Shown in pieces: positions 26,062-34,482 of a stretch of DNA of 64,000 bases. Made by a program: the position numbers and the translations under genes. Below the pieces are notes generated by a model, which had not been told where the DNA came from, searched no databases, and saw only the letters and a list, made by a program, of their open reading frames with translations. This stretch comes from Corynebacterium terpenotabidum Y-11 (GTDB taxonomy: Bacteria; Actinomycetota; Actinomycetes; Mycobacteriales; Mycobacteriaceae), in assembly GCF_000418365.1 (NCBI RefSeq), contig NC_021663.1, positions 310,001 to 374,000 on the forward strand, written 5' to 3'. Positions within the stretch are counted from its first letter, which is position 1. Each line of letters begins with the position of its first letter.

Positions 26062-28800
26062 TCACACCGACCGGTAGTACTCCGCCCGCCAGACCTGGGG
26101 CTGCGCAGCCCCCGGGGTGAGCTCCGCCGAACGTTCCGCGAGGATCCGCACCTGGGGCCTCTCCCAGGTAGTCACCGCCACCGAGGTGGACGCACCCACC
26201 GCGTCCTCCGGCATTGATGCGCCCAGGTCCACCGTCTCGCTGAACCGCCCGGTCGGGGCGGTCACCTCCTTCTCCACCACTTCCCCGTCGACCTGACGAC
26301 CCAGAACTCTGAGCGTGAGGTCGGCGTCGGTGTCGTTCGTGCCATCGATGACCAGCGAGGATCCATCCCGGCGCACGCTCACTCCAGTCAGTGCGATGCT
26401 GGCGTCCCCGGTGACGTCGGTGGGGCCGGGACCGTCGTCGAGGTCACCGGTGACCACCACCGGAGAGCCGCCGACAGAAATCGTGCGACCGTTCTCCGCC
26501 GTGATCTCACGGCCGAAGACATCCTGGCACAGTGCCCCGGACGGCACCCCCACCTGCAGAGTTTTCCCTGAGGATCCGGGCGTGTCCTCCCACGGTTCGG
26601 GGAAGGGGAAGAACCCCTCGTCGGTGCGGGTCGCGTTAGTGATATAGCCGTCCTGCCGACTCCACAGCACCCAGTGCACCCTCCCGTCGCGGCTAAACCG
26701 CAGTCCGCGCAGGTCCGGGTGCGGGGACTCGATCCATCCCAGGAAATCAGCACCGTCGAGGACCTCGGCGGCATGCGCGAACGCCACCGCGGAAAGCTTC
26801 GGGGACCGGTCGACGTGAAACAGTCCATAGTGGTATTCGGGATTCTCCGGAGCCACCCCGTACTTGTTGTGCCACACTCCGTCGGTGAGCTGGTACCAGT
26901 GCACCCCCTCCACCCCGAGAGCGGCGGCGATGAGAAGGGTGAGCATGGTGGCGTCCGCGGCGACCCGGGGGCTGTCGTTCCACCAGTTGTTGGGCTGGGT
27001 GCAGGCATATGCCTCGGTCAGCCACAGTTGGGTCGGCCCGGGGTTCCCGTCGAGGTAGGCGCGGGTGCGGCGCAGCTGGCCGTGGAAGTTCCAGTGTCCG
27101 CCGTCGTAGTCGGCGGTGTAGTTGCCGCGGCCGGCGTGTTCGGCGATGCCGTCGAGCAGTTCCCAGCCGCCGCGGTCCCGGATGACGTCGAGGAAGTGGG
27201 CGTCCCACCCGGCCAACGCCATGCCGATGAGGTCGGCGTCTGTGCCATCGCGGTCCATGGCGGCGCGGAAGGGTTTCAGCCATGTCTCCGTGTACTCGGT
27301 GGCCAGTTCCTCGTTCTTCGATTCATCGTTGGCATTCCATTCATTGAGCAGTTCGATGTGCTCAGCGCCGGAGTCTCGTACCTGGGTGAGGGTCTCCGTC
27401 ATCCAGTCATCGAAGCTCTGCCCATCGGGATCAGTGAACTGGCCGGGATTGCCGCCAGGTTGGACAGCGGTTCGGATCCCCAGATCCCGGGACTCGTCTG
27501 CGGTGAGCCAGGGGTTGCGCAGGTGCCGGATGCCGAGCCGCTCCCACAGCGCATGTTCGTCTTCGGCGGATTCCATGCCCTGGTCCTGGGTTCGACCCGG
27601 GGCGGGCATGGAGATGAATCCACCGAGCCCGATGATCGAGCCGTTTGCCGGGCCGAAGTCATGTTCCTGCCACACGGCGATCGTGGTACGGGCGAAGGAC
27701 GCGGCACAGCTCACATCCACGCAGTACCAGCTGCGGGGGCCAGGCACGTCGACGTCCACGATCACCTCCCCGTACCGGGCGTCGGCGGGGATGTCGATCC
27801 GGTGGGTGGAGCGGTGCACCTCCACCCCGTCGACGTCGCGGACGAGAACGTCCACGTCAGTGCCGGTACCGGGCGTACCGGCCAGGCCGACGGTGACCGG
27901 GTGTACTCCGCCGTCGGTAAGGACGGAGAAGGTGGTGGGACCGTGGACATCGACCAGCGGGTCGGGGAGGCCGATATGGCCGAGGACGCCTCCGGCGAGG
28001 AGCATCCGACCGGATTCAGTGAGGACGCGGGCGGCGTCGACGTCAGCGTCGGACCGGAAGGTCACGGTGCTCCGCCAGATGCCGTCGTCGCCTCGAACTG
28101 CGGGAGCCTGCAGCGAGGTGCTGTTCCGGGTGCGGGACCCGTCGGCGGTGAGGACGCCGCAGATCCGAGCCTCTGTTCCGGAGTTCTCCGCGGGCCAGTC
28201 GACGTAGTGGTGCCCGGTGACCGTCTCGAGGTACGGCACACCGCCACGGGCATCGCGGGTCCAGCGGGTCGCCGGGACATGGATTCCGGTGGGGGTCGAG
28301 GCGTCGACGAAGGTGCGCCAGATCCGGCCGTCGTCGAGGACCCCGTCCTCCCCGGTGCCCTCCGGCAGAGCGAACTCCCAGTCAGCGGTGACCGTGCCGC
28401 CGAACGCCCGGTAGGTTACCGAGGCGGCGTCGTACCCGTCGCCGGGGGCGTAGGTGACGGTCACGGTCGTCGGGTCGGGGGTGTCGACGGTCGGTTCGAC
28501 TGTGCTCATCGAGTCACCGAAGCGGTAGCCGTCGAAGTGGACCAGCTCGCGGGCGTCGGCGGTGGTGACGGTCACCCGGCCAGGATGGGAGGCGTCCCCG
28601 ACCACGAGCTGCAGGTCGCCGGCGGAGAGTGTGGGGATGGAGGACGCATCGCCGGAGGAATCAGAGGAATCAGCGGAATCAGAGGAATCGGATCGGAAAT
28701 GGAGGGCGGCGGCCGCGCCGACGGCGGCGAGACCGGTGGCTCCGGCTCCGGCGAGGAAGGTGCGGCGATGGAGACGTCGACTGTGAGGGGTGGCAGGCAT
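26062..28800 (-). CDS. Tat-exported glycoside hydrolase of clan A type (secreted, large)
   Basis: A 912-residue secreted protein. The N-terminus has a twin-arginine signal: HRRTFLAGAGATGLAAVGAAAALHF. A Ser/Asp-repeat linker follows (residues about 36-50). The central part looks like a TIM-barrel glycosidase with an Asn-Glu acid/base motif IELLNEWNAND (Glu near 487) and a second Glu in QLWLTEAYACTQ (near 596), the usual clan A arrangement with barrel-strand residues GVEGVHWYQLTDGVW. Beta-rich domains lie before and after it. Substrate and exact family were not identified; degradation or remodelling of surface polysaccharide is a guess. It is read opposite to the chaperone genes, between grpE and dnaJ. 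It starts 5 nt after the stop of the upstream unknown gene, so they form an operon. Confidence 0.78.
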   Translation of the reverse strand: MPATPHSRRLHRRTFLAGAGATGLAAVGAAAALHFRSDSSDSADSSDSSGDASSIPTLSAGDLQLVVGDASHPGRVTVTTADARELVHFDGYRFGDSMSTVEPTVDTPDPTTVTVTYAPGDGYDAASVTYRAFGGTVTADWEFALPEGTGEDGVLDDGRIWRTFVDASTPTGIHVPATRWTRDARGGVPYLETVTGHHYVDWPAENSGTEARICGVLTADGSRTRNSTSLQAPAVRGDDGIWRSTVTFRSDADVDAARVLTESGRMLLAGGVLGHIGLPDPLVDVHGPTTFSVLTDGGVHPVTVGLAGTPGTGTDVDVLVRDVDGVEVHRSTHRIDIPADARYGEVIVDVDVPGPRSWYCVDVSCAASFARTTIAVWQEHDFGPANGSIIGLGGFISMPAPGRTQDQGMESAEDEHALWERLGIRHLRNPWLTADESRDLGIRTAVQPGGNPGQFTDPDGQSFDDWMTETLTQVRDSGAEHIELLNEWNANDESKNEELATEYTETWLKPFRAAMDRDGTDADLIGMALAGWDAHFLDVIRDRGGWELLDGIAEHAGRGNYTADYDGGHWNFHGQLRRTRAYLDGNPGPTQLWLTEAYACTQPNNWWNDSPRVAADATMLTLLIAAALGVEGVHWYQLTDGVWHNKYGVAPENPEYHYGLFHVDRSPKLSAVAFAHAAEVLDGADFLGWIESPHPDLRGLRFSRDGRVHWVLWSRQDGYITNATRTDEGFFPFPEPWEDTPGSSGKTLQVGVPSGALCQDVFGREITAENGRTISVGGSPVVVTGDLDDGPGPTDVTGDASIALTGVSVRRDGSSLVIDGTNDTDADLTLRVLGRQVDGEVVEKEVTAPTGRFSETVDLGASMPEDAVGASTSVAVTTWERPQVRILAERSAELTPGAAQPQVWRAEYYRSV
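28655..28690. repeat. 9-bp tandem repeat in the Ser/Asp linker
   Basis: Four copies of GAGGAATCA or one-base variants follow directly (28655-28663, 28664-28672, 28673-28681, 28682-28690). They encode the DSSDSADSSDSS linker after the Tat signal of the secreted hydrolase. Copy number is likely to vary between strains. Confidence 0.8.
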
Positions 28801-28805
28801 GGTGG

Positions 28806-29879
28806 TTACGGTGCTCCAGGATCGTCGGGCGGATAGTACGGGTCACCCGGCTCATCTCCGGGGTCTTTCCCGTCGTTGATCCGGTCCATGAGGTAGCTGT
28901 CGGGGTAGACCTGGATGACGCGCTGCCCGTCCTCGTTCTCGGTGACGTCGGTGAAGGGCAGGACCTCGGCGCCCTCGCGGAGGAGGTGCAGTTTCGGGCT
29001 GACCGGCCCCGGGTTCTCGGAGAACTGGGCGACGGAGACCGAGGTCACGGTGTTGATACCGGTGAGCAGGTCGGCCCCGGAGGTCACGGCGCGCAGCAGC
29101 ATGAGGTGACGGTGGGGGAGGGCAACCATGAGCCCGTCGCCCGCGTCGAGGTCGGGCAGCCACCGGGGCAGCAGGTCATCGAGGAACAGGACGGCGGAGG
29201 CGAGGAAGAAGGAGCCGGATTCGACGACCCAGAAGTTGGAGCCGGGGTCATCACCGTGGATCTCGTTGACGTCGACAGGGGCGTCGATGAGTTCCTGCCA
29301 TAGGTTGCGGTATCCGGCGTGCCAGAGGTCCTCCAGATCGGCGGTGCCGGTGAGGCCCCGGCGTTCGACGGTACGGTCGGACAGTGTCATCACCGAGGTC
29401 GGGGTGTCGATGACCAGGGAGGTGACGAGGTCATCGGTCCAGGGGCGGGTGGTGAGGGTGAAGTGGTCACCGGTGCCGTCGGCGACGCTGGCGACCATGT
29501 CCTTCGCCACGAGCCGGACCTTGAGCTGGCGGAGGAAGTCGGCCTCGGAGAGGGTATCGGGGTCGATCCGCCGGGACATGGCGTCGAGCAGGTGGGTGAT
29601 CCGTTCGGCGATGTCCTCACGGGTCAGCTCCTCCCCGGACTGCAGTGCCTGGGTGAGCTGGAGTGAGACATTGTCCAGACCGACGAGTTCGGTGGTGTCG
29701 TTGCGGGTGGCGGCGATGTAGCCGTCGGGACGCCAGGAAGTGGTGAATCCGAGGCGGTGGAGTTCGCGGAACGCTTCTTCACGGAGCATGTCGGCGGCGC
29801 CCCGGGGCAGGTGGGGAAACATGGTGTCCGGTGCATCGTCGGCGAGTCCGGTGGTTTTCCTGCGGCCTCTGAAGAACAT
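28806..29879 (-). CDS. Conserved hypothetical protein (possibly DUF1444/YtpQ-like)
   Basis: A 357-residue soluble protein of unknown function with no signal peptide or membrane helix. It contains MLREEAFRELHRLGFTTSWRPDGYIAATRN near the start, FWVVESGSFFLASAVLFLDDLLPRW and GDGLMVALPHRHLMLLRAVTSGADLL in the middle, and an acidic Pro-rich tail. The block with DGLMVALPHRH resembles the YtpQ/DUF1444 theme, but the match is too weak for an assignment. It is the first gene of a two-gene minus-strand unit with the secreted glycosidase and is divergent from dnaJ, whose SigH promoter starts 21 bp upstream of its ATG. Confidence 0.65.
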   Translation of the reverse strand: MFFRGRRKTTGLADDAPDTMFPHLPRGAADMLREEAFRELHRLGFTTSWRPDGYIAATRNDTTELVGLDNVSLQLTQALQSGEELTREDIAERITHLLDAMSRRIDPDTLSEADFLRQLKVRLVAKDMVASVADGTGDHFTLTTRPWTDDLVTSLVIDTPTSVMTLSDRTVERRGLTGTADLEDLWHAGYRNLWQELIDAPVDVNEIHGDDPGSNFWVVESGSFFLASAVLFLDDLLPRWLPDLDAGDGLMVALPHRHLMLLRAVTSGADLLTGINTVTSVSVAQFSENPGPVSPKLHLLREGAEVLPFTDVTENEDGQRVIQVYPDSYLMDRINDGKDPGDEPGDPYYPPDDPGAP

Positions 29880-29899
29880 GGGGAGAAGCCTACCGTCCG

Positions 29900-29928
29900 G
29901 GAATGGTCCTCGCCCCCAAGGCGTTACA
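29900..29928 (+). promoter_or_regulatory. SigH-type promoter of dnaJ-hspR
   Basis: GGAATG (29900-29905) and GTTACA (29923-29928) are separated by exactly 17 nt, the same layout as for dnaK and clpB. It gives the dnaJ-hspR pair its own stress-inducible promoter after its separation from dnaK-grpE. Confidence 0.68.
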
Positions 29929-29937
29929 CGAGGTAGA

Positions 29938-29958
29938 CTTTAGCGTGTTAGACTCAAG
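29938..29958 (+). promoter_or_regulatory. HAIR element (HspR operator) upstream of dnaJ
   Basis: CTTTAGC, 7-nt spacer GTGTTAG, ACTCAAG: a perfect right half and a left half with two differences. It begins 10 bp after the SigH -10, so HspR would autoregulate its own gene, which follows dnaJ. Confidence 0.75.
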
Positions 29959-30011
29959 TTTTCATTCACCGGCGTCACAGTGGCGTCACTGTCATCGAAG
30001 GGAGCGCCACC

Positions 30012-31151
30012 GTGGCACAGAAGGAGTGGATCGACAAGGACTACTACGGTGTCCTCGGTGTCGCATCCTCGGCCAGTGCTGACGAGATCAAGAAGGCCTA
30101 CCGGAAGATCGCCCGGGACAACCACCCGGACGCACACCCGGGGGACGCGGTCGCGGAGGAGAAGTTCAAGACAGCCTCCGAGGCCTACTCTGTCGTCGGC
30201 GACAAGGACAAGCGCGCCGAGTACGACGAGATCAAGGCGATGGCGGCCAGTGGCGTCGGCGGCTTCTCCGGCTTCAACGGTTTCGGCGGCGGCTCCACCG
30301 GTGGGTTCAGCGGCAGCGAAGGCTTCGACCTCGGTGATATCTTCGGCGGCATGTTCGGCGGTGGTGGCACCGGGACACGCACCCGGACCCCACGGCGGAC
30401 CCGTGGCGCGGACGTGGAGACTGAGATCACCCTCGACTTCCGGGAGGCGACGAAGGGCGTCACCGTCCCAATCCGGCTGACCAGCCCGGCCCCCTGCACC
30501 GCCTGCCATGGCTCCGGCGCCACTCCGGGAACATCCACCTCCCGCTGCGGGACCTGCCACGGTGAGGGGCTCGTCTCCGAGAACCGTGGGGCCTTCGGCT
30601 TCTCCCGGCCCTGCCCGGACTGCAACGGCACCGGTACCCGGATCGAGGATCCCTGCACGGACTGCGGCGGATCCGGTCGGGTGACCCGCACCCGCACCAT
30701 CACGGTGCGCGTCCCCGCCGGTGTGGTTGACGGACAGAAGGTCCGTCTCGCCGGTCAGGGTGAGGCAGGGGAACGGGGACGCGCCGCCGGTGACCTCTTC
30801 GTCACTGTGCACGTCCGCCCTGATGACCTGTTCGCCCGCAGTGGTGACGACCTCAAGGTCACCGTCCCGGTGAGCTTCGCCGAGCTTGCTCTCGGGGACA
30901 CGGTCACTGTGCCGACCCTCGATTCCAAGGTGCGGGTCCGGGTGCCGGCCGGCACCGCCGACGGGACGACGCTGCGCGTCCGCGGACGCGGGGTGGCCAA
31001 GCGCAACGGAAACTCCGGTGACCTGCTGGTCACCGTGCGGGTGAGTGTGCCGAAGAACCTTGACGAAGGGGCGGCCAGTGCGCTGCGCCGCTACGCCGAG
31101 GAAGAGAAGCGGTCCGGGTTTGATCCACGGGCGAACTGGGCCGGGAACTGA
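30012..31151 (+). CDS. dnaJ: Molecular chaperone DnaJ (Hsp40, class A)
   Basis: A 379-residue class A J-protein. The J domain (residues 8-75) has [24 protein letters not shown] with the DnaK-contacting HPD in [10 protein letters not shown] Gly/Phe-rich stretch covers about 80-125. Four CXXCXGXG zinc motifs follow: [24 protein letters not shown] and CTDCGGSG. Two beta domains then bind substrate. It delivers unfolded proteins to DnaK and stimulates its ATPase. The start at 30012 reads GTG after a GGGAGCGCCACC leader. It is the first gene of a dnaJ-hspR unit, 11 nt before hspR, with its own HAIR and SigH-type promoter. Confidence 0.97.
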   Translation: MAQKEWIDKDYYGVLGVASSASADEIKKAYRKIARDNHPDAHPGDAVAEEKFKTASEAYSVVGDKDKRAEYDEIKAMAASGVGGFSGFNGFGGGSTGGFSGSEGFDLGDIFGGMFGGGGTGTRTRTPRRTRGADVETEITLDFREATKGVTVPIRLTSPAPCTACHGSGATPGTSTSRCGTCHGEGLVSENRGAFGFSRPCPDCNGTGTRIEDPCTDCGGSGRVTRTRTITVRVPAGVVDGQKVRLAGQGEAGERGRAAGDLFVTVHVRPDDLFARSGDDLKVTVPVSFAELALGDTVTVPTLDSKVRVRVPAGTADGTTLRVRGRGVAKRNGNSGDLLVTVRVSVPKNLDEGAASALRRYAEEEKRSGFDPRANWAGN

Positions 31152-31162
31152 GGTGATCCCAG

Positions 31163-31597
31163 ATGGCGGAGAAGAAGGGTGGACGCGACGACCGTGAGGT
31201 CTTCGTGATCTCGGTCGCCGCGGAGATCACCGGGATGCATGCGCAGACGCTGCGGACCTACGACCGGATGGGCCTGGTCACGCCGGAGCGGACCAACGGT
31301 GGCGGTCGCCGGTACTCCCAGGACGACATCCGGCAGCTCCTGGAGATCCAGCGGCTCAGCCACGATGAAGGCGTGAACCTCGCTGGGATCCGGGCGATCA
31401 TCGATCTGCAGCGCCGCGTCGCCGACCTGGAGCAGGAGAATGCGGCGCTGCGTCGGCGTGTCGGTGACGCGGAACGGGCGGCGGAGAAGGGGGGACGCCG
31501 CGGTGGCGAGATCGTCCATGTTCCGCGGTCGACTGCGGTGGTGCTGTGGGAACAGCGCCGACGTCGGCGCGGGGACGATTCCGCACCGGCTGACTGA
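31163..31597 (+). CDS. hspR: Heat-shock repressor HspR (MerR family)
   Basis: A 144-residue MerR-type repressor. The N-terminal winged helix has FVISVAAEITGMHAQTLRTYDRMGLVTPERTNGGGRRYS, the HspR signature, followed by QDDIRQLLEIQRLSHDEGVNLAGIRAII. A coiled coil VADLEQENAALRRRVGDAERAAE follows, then a basic tail. HspR binds HAIR sites (CTTGAGT-N7-ACTCAAG), and DnaK acts as co-repressor in related actinobacteria. HAIR-like sites precede dnaK, dnaJ and clpB in this window, so one repressor controls all three units and itself. It ends 2 nt before the convergent DoxX gene. Confidence 0.96.
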   Translation: MAEKKGGRDDREVFVISVAAEITGMHAQTLRTYDRMGLVTPERTNGGGRRYSQDDIRQLLEIQRLSHDEGVNLAGIRAIIDLQRRVADLEQENAALRRRVGDAERAAEKGGRRGGEIVHVPRSTAVVLWEQRRRRRGDDSAPAD

Positions 31598-31599
31598 CG

Positions 31600-31971
31600 C
31601 TACAGCGTGGCGAACCCGAGGATCGCGCTGGCGGCGGCGAGGATACCGAGCCCGACCGCAGGCAGGCCCCGGTCGGTGATCTCCTCGCGCCGGGCATGGG
31701 TGACGGTGGCGCCGATCATCACCAGGGTGAGGCAGATGGCAGCGACCGGGGTGAGGACGGGGGCGATGTTGAGGGACTTGGGGAGGATGAGACCGAGAGC
31801 GCCGAGGAACTCCACGGCACCGATGAGTTTCACGGTCGTCTCGGAGAACCCGTCGGCCCATTCGAGTCCGGATTCGACCAGGGAGGTCTTGGCGCGGCCG
31901 ATCTTCATCAGGCCGGAGCCGACGAAGGAGATGGCCAGGATGATGTTGATGATCCAGAGTGTGATGGTCAC
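31600..31971 (-). CDS. DoxX family membrane protein
   Basis: A 123-residue four-helix membrane protein of the DoxX type. It has TLWIINIILAISFVGSGLMKIGRAK in helix 1, FSETTVKLIGAVEFLGALGLILPKSLNIAPVLTPVAAICLTLVMIGATVTH in the middle and a last helix GLGILAAASAILGFATL. The GTG at 31971 is preceded by AAGGGA at 9 nt. DoxX members are linked to thiol and redox stress in actinobacteria, but no activity is assigned here. It is convergent with hspR (2-nt gap) and divergent from the patatin gene. Confidence 0.85.
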   Translation of the reverse strand: MTITLWIINIILAISFVGSGLMKIGRAKTSLVESGLEWADGFSETTVKLIGAVEFLGALGLILPKSLNIAPVLTPVAAICLTLVMIGATVTHARREEITDRGLPAVGLGILAAASAILGFATL

Positions 31972-32101
31972 GGTGAGGTCCCTTCCGTGCCGGAGAGGGT
32001 GGTGGTGATCTGCAGCGTATCCCGCGTCCCGGCACGGGGGCAATGGTTCTTCCGGAATCACCGTAGGCTCCGGGGCAGGTCTCCGAGATAGGCTGTCCGG
32101 T

Positions 32102-32989
32102 ATGACTGATTCCCCCGTGTTCGCCCCAGACGTCGCCCTAGTCTGCGAAGGGGGCGGAACCCGGAACAGTTTCACTGCGGCCAGTATCCACGAACTGATG
32201 CGCCGGGAGGTGAGTTTCGGCTGGGTGGGAGGGATCTCCGCCGGAGCCACCCACACCGCGAACTTCCTCGCCGGGGACGCCGACCGCGCCCGCGAGAGTT
32301 TCGGCGAGTTCATCGTCTCCAAGGAAGCCGGTGGGATCCGGTCCTTCCTCGGCGGTGACGGTTATTTCAACGCTGAGTACATCTACGAGCTTTCCGGTCA
32401 GCCCGAGAGTGCCCTGCCCTACGACTGGGATGCCTACCACGCCAATCCGACCCCGTTCCGGGTCGGTGGGATGAACGCCGTGACCGGGGAGACGGTGTAC
32501 TGGGGACGCGAGGACATCGACGACCTGCCGTCGCTGATGAAGCGGGTGCGGGCGTCCTCCACCCTGCCGGTCATCATGAACATGACCGAGATCGACGGGG
32601 TGGAATATGTCGACGGCGCCCTCGGCAGCTCGGCCGGGATCCCGGTGGAGGCGGCGGAGGCGGACGGGTTCGAAAAGTTCCTCGTCCTGTGCACCCACAC
32701 CCGTGGTTACGTGCGGCCCGAGGTGAAGTATCCGGGTGCGGTCCGCCGCCTGCTGCGCAATTATCCGACGGTCGCCGAGGCGGTGATCTCGCGGCCTGCC
32801 CGGTACAACGCGGAGAAGGAGCGGCTCCTGCAGATGGAGAAGGAGGGACGCGCCTACCTGTTCTTCCCCGACGAGATGCGCATCGGCAACACCGAACGGG
32901 ACCTCGACAAGCTCAAGGCGGCCTACTACGACGGGATGGTGCAGACCCACCGGGAGTGGGATCGCTGGATGGAGTTCCTCGGGGTGTGA
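32102..32989 (+). CDS. Patatin-like phospholipase
   Basis: A 295-residue serine lipase of the RssA/YjjU-like patatin group. The oxyanion loop is VCEGGGTRNSF, the nucleophile elbow is WVGGISAGATHTANF, and the catalytic Asp lies in EYVDGALGSSAGIPVEAA. It has no signal peptide or membrane helix, so it acts in the cytoplasm or at the inner membrane face on phospholipids or other acyl esters. The C-terminal 80 residues are basic and helical, as in YjjU-type proteins. It is monocistronic, ending 10 nt before the convergent HXXEE gene. Confidence 0.92.
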   Translation: MTDSPVFAPDVALVCEGGGTRNSFTAASIHELMRREVSFGWVGGISAGATHTANFLAGDADRARESFGEFIVSKEAGGIRSFLGGDGYFNAEYIYELSGQPESALPYDWDAYHANPTPFRVGGMNAVTGETVYWGREDIDDLPSLMKRVRASSTLPVIMNMTEIDGVEYVDGALGSSAGIPVEAAEADGFEKFLVLCTHTRGYVRPEVKYPGAVRRLLRNYPTVAEAVISRPARYNAEKERLLQMEKEGRAYLFFPDEMRIGNTERDLDKLKAAYYDGMVQTHREWDRWMEFLGV

Positions 32990-32999
32990 GGTAATCGGC

Positions 33000-33656
33000 T
33001 CAGATGACGCCGCGGGACTTCAGCTTGTCGAGCATATGGAACTTGTTGAGTTCCTCGGGCGTGAACGGGTAGACATTGTCGCGTTTCTTCGTGCCCTGGA
33101 CGGGCAGGACGACAGTCAGGGCGATGGCGACGACGAAGGCAATCGCACCCCACAGGTAGTCGGTGCCGACGATGAGATTCTCGCTGTGCACGTGGGCGAT
33201 GTAGTAGATGCCGATCGGCAGGTGGAGGAATACGGCGGTGGCCAGGCCGGGGTTGTACCAGCCCTTCGACTTGATGTTCATCTGCAGTCCGTGACCGAGG
33301 ACCTGGAAGAAGCCGAAGAACATGGTGGCCAGGCCGAGCCACACGAACTGGGGGAAAATGATCGCCAGTCCGTAGAAGACGTAGGCGGAGGTGTTGACGA
33401 TCGAGGCGTTGAAGGCGTTGCCGGGGTAGCGGTCGTAGTCCTTCGTCTCCCCGTAGAAGGCGGCGTTGAGGATGATCTGCGCGCCGCCCGGGACGACGTA
33501 CTCCTCGGACTGGTGGGCGAGCAACGCCATGAAGCTGTAGATGAGGATCAGTGTGGTTGTACTCACCTGGTCGTAGCCCCAGAGACCCATGATGAAGGTC
33601 AGGGCGACGAGTGCGATGGCGGCGAGGTGGTACCAGTTGTGGATATACCATTTCAT
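33000..33656 (-). CDS. HXXEE domain membrane protein, second of a pair
   Basis: A 218-residue membrane protein with about six helices. The HXXEE motif is HQSEEYVVPGG in the second helix region, followed by a conserved NAFNASIVNTSAYVFYGLAIIF block and later GWYNPGLATAVFLHLPIGIYYI. The family is widespread in bacteria and has no known function; the His and two Glu suggest a metal or proton site within the membrane. The ATG at 33656 overlaps the stop of its paralogue by 4 nt (ATGA), so both are made together. A divergent TetR gene controls the unit, in all likelihood. Confidence 0.85.
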   Translation of the reverse strand: MKWYIHNWYHLAAIALVALTFIMGLWGYDQVSTTTLILIYSFMALLAHQSEEYVVPGGAQIILNAAFYGETKDYDRYPGNAFNASIVNTSAYVFYGLAIIFPQFVWLGLATMFFGFFQVLGHGLQMNIKSKGWYNPGLATAVFLHLPIGIYYIAHVHSENLIVGTDYLWGAIAFVVAIALTVVLPVQGTKKRDNVYPFTPEELNKFHMLDKLKSRGVI

Positions 33657-34396
33657 GACAGTGAGTTCTCCTTGATAGGGGTGTAACCCGTGATCCTGAT
33701 GTAGGCGGGCTCGTTGGTGACGCCGGTCGGGAGCTTCGCCGGGTCGAGGTTCCTGATCCACCGGTAGCCGCGGTCGACTTCGTCGGGAGCGAAGGGGAAG
33801 CGGGTGTCGCGGCGGGCGAGCCACTTGCACAGCACGAGCTGGAAGACGACCACGTAGTGGGCGATCGGGTAGAGCACGGCGACGATCCAGGTCCAGCCGG
33901 GGATGCCGGGACCGTCGGTGTACATGTGCACCAGGTAGATGATGCTCAGCGGCAGGCAGCCGATGGCGGCGGTGATCATGCCGGGGTTGAACCAGGTTTT
34001 CGCGAGCAGGGACATGCCGAACCAGCGCATGGTGAATTCGAGGAGGCCGAAGACGGTGATCGAGAGGGTCAACCAGGTCTGGTCGTACCAGATGACGGCG
34101 GGGAGGTAGACGATGAAGGCGAACCAGTTGTTCCCGGCCCAGGAGTTCCACTGGTTCAACGGGTAACTGCTTGGGGTGCCGCTGCGCATTTCGACGACGT
34201 TGCCGATGATCGGGAAGCCGCCGGGGAGGCGGAACTCCTCGACGAAGTGGAGGTTGATGACGATGAACTGGCCCAGCATGATGCGCTGGATCACTTCCAT
34301 GTCACTCCACATCTGGACCAGGGTGATGGCTGCGATGGCGGCGATGAGTGCGTTGGACCAGTACCAGTGCCGGAAAAACCAGGTTGCGGCCTGCAT
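33653..34396 (-). CDS. HXXEE domain membrane protein, first of a pair
   Basis: A 247-residue membrane protein with about six helices and the motif HFVEEFRLPGGFP. Downstream elements NQWNSWAGNNWFAFIVYLPAVIW and TWFNPGMITAAIGCLPLSIIYLVHMY align with those of the neighbouring paralogue, so the pair arose by duplication. The ATG at 34396 was chosen because GAGGAGT lies 7 nt upstream; an upstream ATG at 34435 has no such site. The two paralogues may form a heteromer. Function unknown. Confidence 0.85.
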   Translation of the reverse strand: MQAATWFFRHWYWSNALIAAIAAITLVQMWSDMEVIQRIMLGQFIVINLHFVEEFRLPGGFPIIGNVVEMRSGTPSSYPLNQWNSWAGNNWFAFIVYLPAVIWYDQTWLTLSITVFGLLEFTMRWFGMSLLAKTWFNPGMITAAIGCLPLSIIYLVHMYTDGPGIPGWTWIVAVLYPIAHYVVVFQLVLCKWLARRDTRFPFAPDEVDRGYRWIRNLDPAKLPTGVTNEPAYIRITGYTPIKENSLS

Positions 34397-34433
34397 GGCG
34401 GGACTCCTCGGGATAGCGGGTTTCGTCGTTCCC

Positions 34434-34462
34434 ACGGTAATTCCGGACGGTCACTATGTCAA
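34434..34462 (-). promoter_or_regulatory. Promoter of the HXXEE pair
   Basis: On the minus strand a perfect TTGACA (34462-34457) and TACCGT (34439-34434) are separated by 17 nt. The -35 overlaps the palindromic site at 34458-34473, so a TetR repressor bound there would block RNA polymerase. Confidence 0.55.
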
Positions 34463-34473
34463 CAGCTGTTTAA
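34458..34473. promoter_or_regulatory. Likely TetR operator
   Basis: GTCAACAG/CTGTTTAA is a 16-bp imperfect palindrome with a perfect 10-bp core AACAGCTGTT (34461-34470). It lies between the divergent TetR and HXXEE genes, overlaps the -35 of the latter and ends 10-19 bp before the TetR start. This is the expected position for an autoregulated TetR site. Confidence 0.6.
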
Positions 34474-34482
34474 TTAAGTAGG

